DNA of 64,000 bases from Taiwanofungus camphoratus (GCA_003999685.1 CP021226.1:1240001-1304000), one strand, 5' to 3'. Shown: positions 48,608 through 60,139, counted from the first letter of the stretch. The notes: generated by a model not told the origin, from the letters alone. Numbers and translations: made by a program.

Positions 48608-50214
48608 TGATACGACCTAGGGGACCCTGGTACCTAGGGAGTGCTCTGCAACGTGGCTGGGGGTAGTGTGATAACTGTGAGGGTGTGAGGGTAGGAGCTA
48701 CAACCTGTATGATACCGGGAAACCTGTATGTCTTGTTTTTGTAAGTAGGGGAGTAAGGGGTCAAGGGTCCTGCACAACAGGATCTTGTTCCTAAGTGCTA
48801 TACTATCCCTAAGGCCTTGCGAGGCCCTCCGAAGTACGCAAAGTTCTTTGAGATTTTGCGAAGTCCTTCGAAGTTTTAGCTAAATCGCGCGAGCTGACTT
48901 CGTAGATGCTGCGAAGTCCTTTTAGCTAGAGTTAGCTAAAGGGCGTAAGGTTTAGAGGTTTGTTAGAGCGAGGTGGGCGAGGTTTGGCTAGCGTAGGAGA
49001 CCTGTAGAAGAGGTCAGAGAGTTTGAGGGCGTAGGGAGATGTACTATAGCCTGTAACTAAGGCTATGGGAGAGTCGTAGGGCTATTCGTAGGACGTAGGG
49101 ATGACACAACGTGAGCCTAAGGGTATAACTAAGGCGGAGGCCCACCGGATAGGTGCTATAAGAGGTGCTGAAGGGTGCGAAGTCACGGCGACTTTCATAG
49201 ATCGTAGTGCGTAGTTCGGGAAGCGTAGACGTGGTTCGTAGATATATTGCGAGCGTAGACGTAGTTCAAAGGTACTGAAACGAAGCTGGGGTGGAGACTT
49301 AGGGACCTTAGGACCGTTCCTAAGGTTGTACTCGCGGTGCTTTCCTGAGATCGGAGCTACAGGGGAACTGGTAATCCAAAGAGAGAAGCGTGCACTGAGG
49401 GGTCTCTCTTGTACATAGTAAACTACCTCTGACTAAATAGGGGAACGTGAGGTGAACTAATCTTGCGCGAAGCGATCCTTACGAGTCCGAAATGTGTACT
49501 AAAGCGCATGGACTCCGAAGTGAACACGAGGAGGATAGGAACTAATTAGGAACTGAAACAGGGGAACTACGTACGGTAGAAAGGTGACCAAGTTCATTCA
49601 CGAGGGCGGGATGACTATCCGAGAGCAGCCATGCGCCGTGATCACCTATCTTAGTGGGCTAAGAGCGCACGAAGTTCTTAGCAGCGGGACTTGGCCTAAT
49701 CGGGGCAGGAGGTGTTCTAACTGGGTGGAGGGTCATATGGGTACGCCCTAGGATGACCTTATGGCATAGGATCGAGACCCATGGGGGTGCACAAGGCTTC
49801 CTAAGTCCAACTTCCGGAACTTCGGACCGTTTCGGAGCCTATCGGAGGTAGCTGCAATCACAAGAGCTAGGAGAGACTTAGCTAAGACTTCTTAGCTAAG
49901 TCCGGGATGAGTGACGTAGTAGATAGGACCTAGATCCAATGGAACAGTATGGGAGGGCCGGCAGTGTCCGATAGTGGACTTAGCAGGAGTTAGGGACTTC
50001 GCGTCTAGCATTCGAAATCTCGTAGCACCTCGTGTGACTTCGCAAGACTTCGTAGGGTGTTAGGAGGGTTTAGGAAGGAGAGGGGGCGTTAGGAATATTA
50101 TAGGAACCTATCCCTCCTGTCGTAGGCTGTAGGAGAGTCTTAGAGTGGTCGGTTGGGGGATTAGAAAGCTCCTAAAATCGCGATTTGGGGCCCAGGAGGC
50201 TATGGGACTCATCA
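48608..50214 (-). repeat. LTR-like repeat X, complete copy (reverse)
   Basis: Starts TGATACGACCTAGGG and ends GGGACTCATCA, i.e. TG...CA on the minus strand. About 1.6 kb, rich in CpG, and closely similar to 51705-53363 in opposite orientation. No protein-coding domain. It looks like a solo LTR or a non-autonomous LTR element. Confidence 0.75.
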
Positions 50215-50990
50215 ATGCTCCCCTATTTAGTCAGAGGTAGTTTACTATGTACGAGAGACCCCTCAGTGCACGCTTCTCTCTTCGGAATACAAAGTTCCCC
50301 TGTAGCTCTGATCTCAGGAAAGCATCGCGAGTACAACCTTAGGAACGATCCTAAGGTCCCTAAGTCTCCACCCCAGCTTCGTTTCAGTACCTTTGAACTA
50401 CGTCTACGCTCACAATATATCTACGAACCACGTCTACGCTTCCCAAACTACGCACTACGATCTACGAAGTCGCCGTGACTTTGCGCCCTTCAGCACCTCT
50501 TATAGCACCTATCCGCCCTACGACTCTCCCATAGCCTTAGTTTCAGGCTATAGTACATCTCCCTACGCCCTCGAACTCTCCGACCTCTCCTACAGATCTC
50601 CTACGCTAGCCAAACCTCGCCCATCTCGCTCTGACAAACCTCTAAGCCTTACGCCCTTTAGCTAACTCTAGCTAAAAGGACTTTGCAGCATCTACGAAGT
50701 CAGCTCGTGCGACTTAGCTAAAACTTCGAAGGACTTCGCAGAATCTCGAAGAACTTCGCGTACTTCGGAGGGCCTCGCAAGGCCTTAGGGATAGTATAGC
50801 ACTTAGGAACAAGATCCTGTTGTGCAGGACCCTTGACCCCTTACTCCCCTACTTACAAAAACAAGACATACAGGTTTCCCGGTATCATACAGGTTGTAGC
50901 TTCTACCCTCACACCCTCACAGTTATCACACTACCCCACAGCCACGTTGCGGAGCACTCCCTAGGTACCAGGGTCCCCTAGGTCGTATCA
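50215..50990 (+). repeat. LTR-like repeat X, 3' half (forward)
   Basis: Begins ATGCTCCCCTATTTAGTCAG (the middle of X) and ends CCTAGGTCGTATCA. It abuts the reversed copy, so about 780 bp of each form inverted arms around the 5' half of the first copy. Confidence 0.75.
50721..50790 (+). repeat. 10 bp-period CTTCG array in X
   Basis: Successive units AAACTTCGAA, GGACTTCGCA, GAATCTCGAA, GAACTTCGCG, TACTTCGGAG, GGCCTCGCAA place a CpG about every 10 bp (near 50727, 50737, 50747, 50757, 50766, 50776). The same array occurs at 53111-53170 and, reversed, at 48820-48890. Confidence 0.75.
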
Positions 50991-51704
50991 CCGTAACCTT
51001 TCTACCACATTCAGTGTCCCTGTTTCATGTCTTACTTCAGTTTAGTTCCCCATATGGTACACGGATCGGATCCTAGATTTTACGATTTTCAGTTTGTTTT
51101 CAGTTTCTTCAGTTTTATTTTGTGTAAGATACTTTGACACGACGGACCCCTTATGTAGTCTCCTGTACCTACCAGATGGCAGAGAAGAGATACGTGCTCC
51201 TGTCTTGTTTCGCAGAATCTACAGACTTGTCCCCCAGAGTTCAGATTTGGGTTTCTCCTGCTCTAAGGCTTCCCTACAGTCTGACAAGGTTCCTCTCCAT
51301 CATATCTATGCCTATAGCCAGCCAGCAGTCCTATTATATCATATATCGCAGCAGTTCTACATTGCCTACATCCTACGTTCCCAAAGATGGAGTAACTTTG
51401 GTCTGAGTAAACAGTCCCCCACCTCCTCCTCATCTGGCATGCCTCCGCCCTCGTTATACCCCATAGGCACGTGTTGCGCACAGTCTAGTCTATCAGTCAT
51501 TGCCTACGTCAGCCCTACGCACCATTCCTACAACATCAGCCCTCAGCAGTATCCCCTATCCCGATTACATCAGTTTTCGGTTTATCTTTCGGTTCTACCA
51601 GTACGCCCTCAGTTCCTTCGACTCCTTTGCACCTGGCCGGCATTCGACCAGCCTGCTGCCATTGGATTAGAAGACCACGCTCCTACCTTCCCGGGACTGT
51701 CCAC
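50991..51704 (+). repeat. LTR-like repeat Y, left part (forward)
   Basis: Matches 54790-54100 in reverse. It contains a 217-codon open frame with no recognisable domain. Interrupted at 51705 by X; continues at 53364. Confidence 0.75.
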
Positions 51705-53363
51705 TGATGAGTCCCATAGCCTCCTGGGCCCCGAATTGCGATTTTAGGAGCTTTCTAATCCCCCAACCAACCACTCTAAGACGCTTCTACAGCCTACGAC
51801 AGGAGGGATAGGTTCCTATAATATTCCTAATGCCTCCTTTCCTTCCTAAACCCTTCTAACACCCTATGAAGTCTTGCGAAGTCACACAAGGTGCTACGAG
51901 GTTTTGAATGCTAGCCGCGAAGTCCCTAACTCCTGCTAAGTCCACTATCGGACACTGCCGGCCCTCCCATACTGTTCTATTGGATCTAGGTCCTACCTAC
52001 TACGTCACTCATCCCGGGCTTAGCTAAGAAGTCTTAGCTAAGTCTCTCCTAGCTCTTGTGATTGTAGCTACCTCCGATAGGCTCCGAAACGGTTCGAAGT
52101 TCCGGAAGCTGGACTTAGGAAGCCTTGCGCACCCCATGGGTCTCGATCCTATGCCATAAGGTCATCCTAAGGCGTATCCATATGGTCCTCCACCCAGTTA
52201 GGACACCTTCTACCCCGATTAGGCCAAGTCCTGCTGCTAAGAACTTCGTATGCTCTTAGCCCACTAAGATAGTTGATCACGGTGCATGGCCGCTCTCAGA
52301 TAGTCATCCCGCCCTCGTGAATGAACTTGGTCACCTTTCTACCGTACGTAGTTCCCCTGTTTCAGTTCCTAATTAGTTCCTATCCTCCTCGTGTTCACTT
52401 CGGAGCCCATGCGCTTTAGTACACATTTCGGACTCGTAAGGATCACTTCACGCAAGAATAGTTCACCTCACGCTCCCCTATTTAGTCAGAGGTAGTTTAC
52501 TATGTACAAGAGAGACCCCTCAGTGCATGCTTCTCTCTTTGAAATACAAGTTCCCCTGTAGCTCCGATCTCAGGAAAGTGTCGCGAGTACAACCTTAGGA
52601 ACGGTCCTAAGGCCCCTAAGTCTCCACCCCAGCTCCGTTTCAGTACCTTTGAACTACGTCTACGCTTGCGATATATCTATAAACCACGTCTACGCTTCCC
52701 GAACTACGCACTACGATCCACAAAGTTGCCGTGACTTCGCACCTTTCAGCACCTCATATAGCATCTACCCGGTGGGCCTCCGCCTTAGTTATACCCTTAG
52801 GCTCATGTTGCGTCATCCCTACGTCCTACGAATAGCCCTACGACTCTCCCATAGCCTTAATTTCAGGCTATAGTACATCTCCCTATGCCCTCAAACTCTC
52901 TGACCTCTCCTACAGGTCTCCTACGCTAGCCAAACCTCGCCCACCTCACTCTAACAAGCCTCTAAGCCTTACGCCCTTTAGCTAACTCTAGCTAAAAGGA
53001 CTTTGCCGCAGTCTCGTACCCTCTGCCGCTTAGTAGAAACTATAGTCCATTGGCTTATTGCTCCCTAACTCCATACAGCCTACGAAGTCAGCTCATGTGA
53101 TTTAGCTAAAACTTCGAAGGACTTCGCAGAATCTCGAAGAACTTCGCGTACTTCGGAGGGCCTTGCAAGGCCTTAGGGATCGTATAGCACTTAGGAACAA
53201 GATCCTGTTATGCAGGACCCTTGACCCCTTACTCCCCCACTTACAAAAAAAAAACAAGACATACAGGTTATAGCTCCTACCTTATATCCCCACAGTTATC
53301 ACACTACCCCACAGCCACGTTGCGGAGCACTCCCTAGGTACCAGGGTCCCCTAGGTCGTATCA
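51705..53363 (+). mobile_element. LTR-like repeat X, complete copy inserted in Y
   Basis: Runs TGATGAGTCCCATAGCC ... CCCTAGGTCGTATCA (1659 bp). Flanks are CCAC (51701-51704) and CCGC (53364-53367); the uninterrupted Y at about 54070 reads, reversed, ACTGTCCGCACC. So X inserted with a 4 bp duplication of CCGC, one copy since changed by a G-to-A at its CpG. Confidence 0.8.
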
Positions 53364-53607
53364 CCGCACCTTGGCATAAGATCCTGTCGTGCAGGATTCA
53401 TTGGCCCCTTACTCCTCTGCACACACTAGACTTTTAGGCCCCTGACAGTGGTCTAGGTAGTTTCTCTGCCGTGTCCCTTCACTTACCTTTCCCTCTGGTA
53501 TCCTTCATAGGTACCCCACCGCTTTAGCTCACTCCCTACTCATTGGGATGCATTGGACCTACTCCCTAGATTCATCCCCTCAGTCCAGGACACCCTAGGT
53601 TGTATCA
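53364..53607 (+). repeat. LTR-like repeat Y, right part (forward)
   Basis: Resumes CCGCACCTTGGCATAAGATC and ends CACCCTAGGTTGTATCA. Together with 50991-51704 it forms one Y copy. Confidence 0.75.
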
Positions 53608-53831
53608 GCGCTAACAAGCCTCGAGACATTACACCCTTTAGCTAACTCTAGTTAAAGATTTTGCAGCAGCCTTGTACCATTTGCTGATTAGTTGAAGCTA
53701 TATTCTATTGGCTTATTGCTCCTTAACTCCATACAGCCTACAAAGTCAGCTCGTGCGCTTTAGCTAAAACTTCGCAGAACTTCAAAGGACTTCGCACACT
53801 TCAGAGGGCCTCACAAGGCCTTAGAGATTGT
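53608..53831 (+). repeat. Fragment of X between inverted Y copies
   Basis: GCTAACAAGCCTCGAGACAT to GGCCTTAGAGATTG matches the interior of X at about 52955-53180, including its TAGCTAACTCTAG element and part of the CTTCG array. Confidence 0.65.
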
Positions 53832-54835
53832 TGATACGACCTAGGGTGTCCTGAACTGAGGGGATGAACCTAGGGAGTAGGTCCAACACGTCCCAATGAG
53901 TAGGGAGTGAGCTAAAGTGGTGGGGTACCTATGAAGGATACCAGAGGGAAAGGTAAGTGAAGGGACACGACAGAGAAACTACCTAGACCACTGTCAGGGG
54001 GCCTAAAAGTCTAGTGTGTGCAGAGGAGTAAGGGGCCAATGAATCCTGCACAACAGGATCTTATGCCAAGGTGCGGACAGTCCCGGGAAGGTAGGAGCGT
54101 GGTCTTCTAATCCAATGGCAGCAGGCTGGTCGAATACCGGCCAGGTGCAAAGGAGTCGAAGGAACTGAGGGGGTACTGGTAGTGAACCGAGAACCAAAAG
54201 ATAAACCGAAAACCGATGTAATCGGGATAGGGGATACTGCTGAGGGCTGATGTTGTAGGAATGGTGCGTAGGGCTGACGTAGGCAATGACTGATAGACTA
54301 GACTGTGCGCAACACGTGCCTATGGGGTATAACGAGGGCGGAGGCATGCCAGATGAGGAGAAGGTGGGGGACTGTTTACTCAGACCAAAGTTACTCCATC
54401 TTTGGGAACGTAGGATGTAGGCAATGTAGAACTGCTGCGATATATGATATAATAGGACTGCTGGCTGGCTATAGGCATAGATATGATGGAGAGGAACCTT
54501 GTCAGACTGTAGGGAAGCCTTAGAGCAGGAGAAACCCAAATCTGAACTCTGGGGGACAAGTCTGTAGATTCTGCGAGACAAGACAGGAGCACGTATCTCT
54601 TCTCTGCCATCTGGTAGGTACAGGAGACTACATAAGGGGTCCGTCGTGTCAAAGTATCTTACACAAAATAAAACTGAAGAAACTGAAAACAAACTGAAAA
54701 TCGTAAAATCTAGGATCCGATCCGTGTACCATATGGGGAACTAAACTGAAGTAAGACATGAAACAGGGACACTAAATGTGGTAGAAAGGTTACGAGAGAA
54801 TGGCACAAGGTGAGGGATGCTTATCTAGAGATCAT
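53832..54835 (-). repeat. LTR-like repeat Y, complete copy (reverse)
   Basis: Starts TGATACGACCTAGGGTGTCC and continues to about ATCATCAC near 54835, where similarity to the old copy at 45329 ends. With the forward Y it forms a large inverted repeat spanning 50991-54790. Confidence 0.75.
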
Positions 54836-55140
54836 CACATGGAAGGTGGGCTATCTAACCAGGCCTGGGGGGGGGAACAGGGATCTAAGAGTGTTGAACC
54901 GTCAAGCCGATGCATAGGTGGTTTAGGCCATACCAAGGGATCATATGGACGTCATGAACAAGAGACTGGGATTCCGGACCGAGGGACCAAGGACCAGAAC
55001 CGAGGACCGAAGTGGCTTTTCTCGGTTGATCTCAACCAAAGGCCCAGAGTCGTCAGAGGTCAGGAGGATGCTAGGTGAGGCGGCAGGCATGCATTCTAGA
55101 GTGTGAGGGACTACTTCTCTTCAATAGGGCTTCTGAAGTG
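54836..55140. other. Unassigned repeat-region sequence
   Basis: A run of nine G occurs near 54868, followed by repeated GGACC/GAGGACC motifs at about 54975-55010. No gene. Confidence 0.4.
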
Positions 55141-55390
55141 TCAGGCAGACCTTCTATCATTGGAAATCCCATTGTTCTTCCCAGATAGGAAGGCCGGATT
55201 GCCAAAGCGTGAGTAGACACATACAGCGCAACTGCCTGCCGAGTTAGGGCACTCCCTAGTGATTGAATAGAGCTCTCTGTCCTTGTTACGACATTTGGAC
55301 TTCCAAAACTTGGCAGTGCATTCCAAGAAAGGGGCAGAAGACCGAAAATACGCGAATTCGGGGCATGGAGTTATACCAGACCTATCATCG
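55141..55390 (-). repeat. Z repeat, CpG-retaining copy with open frame
   Basis: Homologous to 45038-45300 in reverse. The minus frame reads SGITPCPEFAYFRSSAPFLE, KSKCRNKDRELYSITRECPN and SAGSCAVCVYSRFGNPAFLS. The six-plus cysteines could be a zinc-binding module of an unknown transposon protein, but no family was recognised. Confidence 0.45.
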
Positions 55391-55392
55391 TC

Positions 55393-55586
55393 TAGCACTT
55401 AGGAACAAGGTCCTGTCATACAGGACCCTTGGCCCCTTACTCCCTCACATACAAAAACAAGACATACAGGTTTCCCAGTATCATACAGGTTGTAGCTCCT
55501 CCCCTCACATCCCCATAGTTCACACACTACCTCCTAGCCACGTTGCGGAGCACTCCCTAGGTACCAGGGTCCCCTAGGTCGTATCA
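55393..55586 (+). repeat. 3' end fragment of X
   Basis: TAGCACTTAGGAACAAGGTC to CCTAGGTCGTATCA, ending exactly at the junction with the chromovirus. Confidence 0.75.
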
Positions 55587-56314
55587 CCGTGCGGGTGCCA
55601 TCCCGGTCCCAAATGCATGTGGGCCAAGAGAGAATCCACTCGGCTGATTGGGGCTCCAATGGACTGTTGTCCAGCTGAGGAGTCAATGAAGGTTTGGAGC
55701 AGGTTCTCGGGTAGGGGTGGAGGGGTGGGAGAGGTGAGGATGACCTCTGGTTGATCTCAGCAGACAAATTTCAGATGTTCGGGGCAGCGATGGGGAGGGA
55801 TCATGTGGTGCATATGACGAGCAACATTCATGTCATCCAGGGTTCAGAGGGTTCAGACCACCTTGAAGTCCAGAAGTCAGATCTGATCCTTCCACAGAGC
55901 GAGCTGGTGGGTTGCATCGTCAACAGTCCCCAAGTATTCCAGGCGGGCATCAAGGTAGTCGCCAAAGGCCTCATATTCTTTGAGATTGTTATGGGTGCAG
56001 GGTTGGGCGAGGATGAGGTGGGTGATGTCTGAAGCTCTGGTTTGAAGCAGGTCCATCAGCATGGGGTCACAGTCGTAGATATTGCAGGGCCGATAGAGGA
56101 CGTCGGTGGGGTTTGGGAGGGCTCCTTCTCCAGGTGGGGGGTTGCAGAAGTGGGCCACCGAGATGATGCATTGCACATTCAGGGTGGGTGGAGGAGGTGG
56201 TGTTGTAGAAGAGGATCCCGAGATGGAAGTGCAGGTCGCCCTTCGACTATCTCTGAAGGCTTGAGTGTTTGCTCGAGCTCGGGCATGGGCAGCTTGGTTG
56301 GACTGGCGGGGCAT
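55587..56314 (-). pseudogene. Accessory ORF downstream of the chromovirus integrase
   Basis: Starts MPRQSNQAAHARARANTQAF and continues with Pro-rich TTPPPPPTLNVQCIISVAHF, CDPMLMDLLQTRASDITHLI, QPCTHNNLKEYEAFGDYLDA and DDATHQLALWKDQI, then a stop. A second open part (56-55.6 kb) ends WILSWPTCIWDRDGTRT at the junction with X. It lies in the same orientation as gag-pol and starts 40 bp after the chromodomain frame. I recall similar ORFs next to Agaricomycete gypsy elements, but the role is unknown. Confidence 0.5.
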
Positions 56315-56353
56315 CGCAAGTAGTAGTTTGAGGGGACGAGGTTGTGAATTGAC

Positions 56354-56593
56354 TTAACTCAGGTTCTTTCTCTGTTTATATGCTTCCAGGGTCTTATCTG
56401 CAGTTCCGGTTAAATTGGCTTCCAGTTCCCATGAGTCGTTGGCTGACGAGTAGCCTTTCCACCTGATCCTATACTTGCAGCGGTTTCTCCGTAAGTTCTC
56501 CTGGTGTCCGATGATGGCTTCTACTTCGTAGTTATCTTCTCCTTCGATAAGCTCTGGGGGTGGCCTCATGTAGTTAGGCCCATGAATCTCCAT
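56354..56593 (-). CDS. Chromodomain of chromovirus integrase (fragment)
   Basis: The frame holds NYEVEAIIGHQENLRRNRCK, YRIRWKGYSSANDSWELEAN and LTGTADKTLEAYKQRKN, a chromodomain with aromatic cage positions Tyr, Trp and a Trp in the last strand. Chromodomains steer chromovirus integration to methylated histone (heterochromatin). It is the best preserved part of the element. Confidence 0.75.
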   Translation of the reverse strand: MEIHGPNYMRPPPELIEGEDNYEVEAIIGHQENLRRNRCKYRIRWKGYSSANDSWELEANLTGTADKTLEAYKQRKNLS

Positions 56594-56938
56594 TTCTGAA
56601 TAGGGTGAGAGAAGGGTAGCGTGGAAAACCGGGTGTATTTGCCATGACTCAGGGAGTTTTAGCCTGTAAGAGACCGGGCCTAATACTTCTGTGACTCGGA
56701 AAGGGCCTTCTTGTCTAGGGGCCAGTTTCCTGGATGGGTACGGCAGTTTTAGGTTTCATGAGTCTAGCCAAACCTGCTGACCTTTGCAGAACCCTGTTCC
56801 ATGGGGTTTTACATGTTTTGCAAGCGCCGTTTGTGCAAGTTCCATTGCCGAATGGGCCTCTTCTCAGATTTTTTGTAGATTTCTTAACCGATACGCTGCA
56901 CTGGGTGTGTCTGTCCCTGGGTGCACAGTGGGAATTCC

Positions 56939-57540
56939 TCAAGGGTCAAATCCCATCATCACCTTGAAGGGTGAGGATTTGATGGCAGAGTGTTCCCTGG
57001 AATTGTGAGCGAATTGTGCTGTGCTTAGTAAGGAGGACCACTTATCCGGGTTGTTGCTTGTGAAGCATCTCAAGTAGATCTCCAGCTCTTGATTGACACG
57101 CTCTGTTTCTCTGTCTGTTTGAGGGTGGAACACCATGCTCATTGCGGATTTTACCCCTGTCATTTGGCATAGTTCCTGGAAGACTTTTGATGCGAATTGG
57201 GGTCCTCGGTCACTGATCACCTTGTCTGATAGGCCAAACCATTTGTAGACTTCTTGGTACAAGGCTTCAGCTGTCCCAGATGCATCAATTGTTTTGTTGC
57301 ATGGAATGAAAACTACCCCCTTTGTAAGGTCATGGTCCACAACGACCAGAATACTGTCAAAGCCATTTGAGACTGAGAGGTCGGTGATGAAGTCACAACA
57401 AAATGTGCTGAATGGAGTGGCATGTTTTGTTGGTTTGATCGGGAGGAGGGCTGGCCGTGTGGGGTGAGTGTTTACCTTCATTTGTTGACAGGTTCCGCAG
57501 CCTTTGATGTAGCAGGTGACAAAGTCTGCCATTCCCGGCC
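56939..57540 (-). pseudogene. Integrase core of chromovirus
   Basis: Contains the end of the H2C2 zinc region (CYIKGCGTCQQMKVN), then STFCCDFITDLSVSNGFDSI, VVVDHDLTKGVVFIPCNKTI, KVISDRGPQFASKVFQELCQ, MVFHPQTDRETERVNQELE. The catalytic D (DFITDL), D (SDRGPQF) and E (RVNQELE) are visible. QTDGETER of relatives is QTDRETER here, a G-to-A type change. The frame ends early at 56939, so it is not joined to the chromodomain. Confidence 0.8.
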
Positions 57541-57839
57541 ACCAGTAGTCCCAACGGAGGAGTCCAAGTGTTTTTTGGATGCTGGGGTGTCCTGCTGAGG
57601 GCAGGTTGTGATAATTGGATACAACCTTTCATCGGAGTGTTTCGTCCAGAGGAATGTAGGCTTTATTGTTGTAAAGGAGGTCTCCGTCCAGGATTGACCA
57701 ATGATCGTTGGGACCCTCTTTCGTGTTCCTCATGCCCTCCACGTAGAGCGAGTCACTTGCACATATTTCAGCGATGGAAGCGCGGAGGCTTACGTCAATG
57801 GCAGATATCCAAACATTGTCTGGTAGAATGGTGACGTCT

Positions 57840-59305
57840 TGGTTGTCTGATGATCCATCATCGTGGTCGGGTCACTGGGAGAGGGCATCGCTTTGGACCA
57901 TTTGTGACCCAGGAACATGGACTAAGCGATAGTCAAACTCTGAGAGTCGTAAGGCCCATCATGCTTGACGTCGGTTGAGATTTTGAGCCATCTTCCAGTA
58001 GGTTAGATTTTTGTGGTTGCTATAAATTGTTACCGGGTGTGGGCTTCCAATAAGAAGGTGGTTCTACTCATTGAGCCCTCGCATAACCCCCATGAGTTCT
58101 TGGTCGTATACATCGTAGTTTCATTCTGCAGCTGTCATGCTTTGAGAGATGTAGCCACAGGAGTGCCAGTTGCCGTTTTTGTCCTTTTGTCGCAGTACCG
58201 CTCCAGTAGCAAACTTTGATGTGTCAGTTTCCAGAACGAAAGGTTTCTCAGGGTCAGGCATTTGCAGGACTGGTTGTTCCAGGAAAGCCTTCTTCAAGGC
58301 TTCAAATGCATCCTGTTGTTCTTGATCCCAGTGCCATTTGATGTCTTTATGAGTTAGCAATACGAGGGGCTGTGCCAGATGCGAAAACCTGTGGATGAAT
58401 CTGCGGTAGAAGTTCCCAAAGCCGATAAACGATCTGACCTCCCTAAGGTTCTTGGGAACAGGCCAATCCTTAATACCGGCTATCTTGATGAGGTCTATGG
58501 CAAGTTGTCCAGGTCAGATGATCATTCCAAGGAATTTGACCTCTTGCACATCAAACTTGCACTTTTCTAGTTTAAGGTAGAGGTCGTGTTCCCAAAGGTG
58601 CTCAATTACTTGTTGTGTTCGTCATTTGTGTTCGTCAGGGTCTGTTGAATAGATTAGAATGTTGTCCATGTAAATGGCGAGCCATCCTTCCTTTAACATA
58701 TCTGCGAAAACTGTATTCATCATTCTTTGGAAGGTAGCAGGGGAGTTACACATGCCAAAGAACATCACCAGGGGTTCATAAAGCAAAGGAGGTCCCTCTC
58801 CTGCTGCAGGGACCGTAAAGGCAGCTTTCCATTTGTCGCCTTCTTTGATGCAAATGTTGTTGTATCCCTGCCAGAGGTCCATTTTTGTGAAAATAGTCGA
58901 CTTGTTTAGCCTTTCCAGTAGTTCAGATATGAGAGGTAGGGGATATCTGTCTTTGATGGTTCCATCATTAAGTTCGTGGTAGTCCTGGCAGGGCTGGTAT
59001 CCGCCATCTTTCTTTTCAATGAAAAAGAAAGGGCTTGCCAGAGGTGATTTGGATGGGCGTATGTATCCTTTCTGCAGGTTTTCCTCTAGGAATTTGTCCA
59101 TTTTGACCCGTTGATCATGGTTAAGGGAGTATGTGGATTGCTTAAAGTCCTTGTATTCCTCTTTGAGATTTATCTTGTGGTCATGTTCCGTATGTTGAGG
59201 GAGCCATGCCGCTGTGTGTTTATCGAATACCGGCAGCAAATCATGAAGATAAGAAGGGACTAGTTCAATGGGTTTCTCCTCCTTCTTTGCATGTTCCTTT
59301 ACCAC
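57840..59305 (-). pseudogene. Reverse transcriptase and RNase H of chromovirus
   Basis: RT: LKEEYKDFKQSTYSLNHDQR, GYIRPSKSPLASPFFFIEKK, DYHELNDGTIKDRYPLPLIS, FTKMDLWQGYNNICIKEGDK and FGMCNSPATFQRMMNTVFAD. The polymerase motif reads YMDN where active elements have YMDD (GAC or GAT to AAC), so the enzyme would be dead even without stops. RNase H: WHWDQEQQDAFEALKKAFLE, FVLETDTSKFATGAVLRQKD. Stops at 58622, 58121 and further positions break the frame. Confidence 0.85.
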
Positions 59306-59827
59306 TAATTCTGTTGCCGTAGTTAGTCATCCTATGTCGTGGGTGACCTTCCAAATTAAACCGTTGTTTCAGTGTTTGTATGCCCCATCAAAGGGGTACT
59401 TAGCTTCCGTTAGGGGTGTGTCCCTATAGGTCAGGTGTGAACCCCATTTGTAAGCAGTGAACCAATCATCTCCTTCAATGAACGCTATGACCAGTTCGTT
59501 GTCATTGATGGTTTCCATAGCTCGTTCCAGAGCGACTTTGTTGGTGGGGTCCTCTGGGTTCATTTCTGGGGATATCAAGGGTTGGTGTGCCATTTGCCTG
59601 GGTGTTTCCGTGGTAGGGAGTATGGGGGACATGGTATTGATGACCTCTTCATCTCCTTTGTCTTCCACTTTCTCGATGGTGGGTCGAGGGGCTTTTGGTT
59701 TGAGAGGGGTTTTAGCGGTAGCTTCAATGAGCAGCCTTTTAAGCTCAAGGCATGCTTCCCTGGTGGCAAGGAGGCCCTTCTTCCATTCTCTTGATTCTTC
59801 TAAGGTCATTCAATGTTTTAGTTCTAC

Positions 59828-60139
59828 TCAACCTGTCTTCCAATCGATGTTGGGATTTTCCAGTTTGAGCCAGGTGTGTCCGAAGATGACATCTCCTTTT
59901 CCTATGCTGGCTACATAGGCCTTGACAAATCGGGGTTCCCCTCCAATTTTGTATGAAATCAGGGCTCGTTTTGTTATGAGTGCTTGTTTGTTTGCGGTCC
60001 CATCCACATTGAATATGGGCATGGGGCGTGAAAGTGGTTCCGTTTGAATGCTGTGCTCTTTAACAAATTGTGGATGTACAAATATCCCTGATGCGCCGCT
60101 ATCAATGAAGGCGCATGCTTCGACGTCTTTTCGTCCCAC
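59828..60139 (-). pseudogene. Aspartic protease of chromovirus
   Basis: ACAFIDSGASGIFVHPQFVK carries the DSGA active-site triad of retroviral-type proteases. Later VAYVAS-like strands and KGDVIFGHTWLK (the GHTWL element typical of gypsy proteases) follow. Ends at a stop. Confidence 0.8.

Noticed and set aside
51094-51747. 217-codon frame in Y, and the matching 229-codon frame at 54003-54692
   Set aside because: They are near-identical because the DNA copies are young, the old copy at 45862-46131 is broken, the frame crosses the X junction, and no domain is recognised. Not enough to call a gene.
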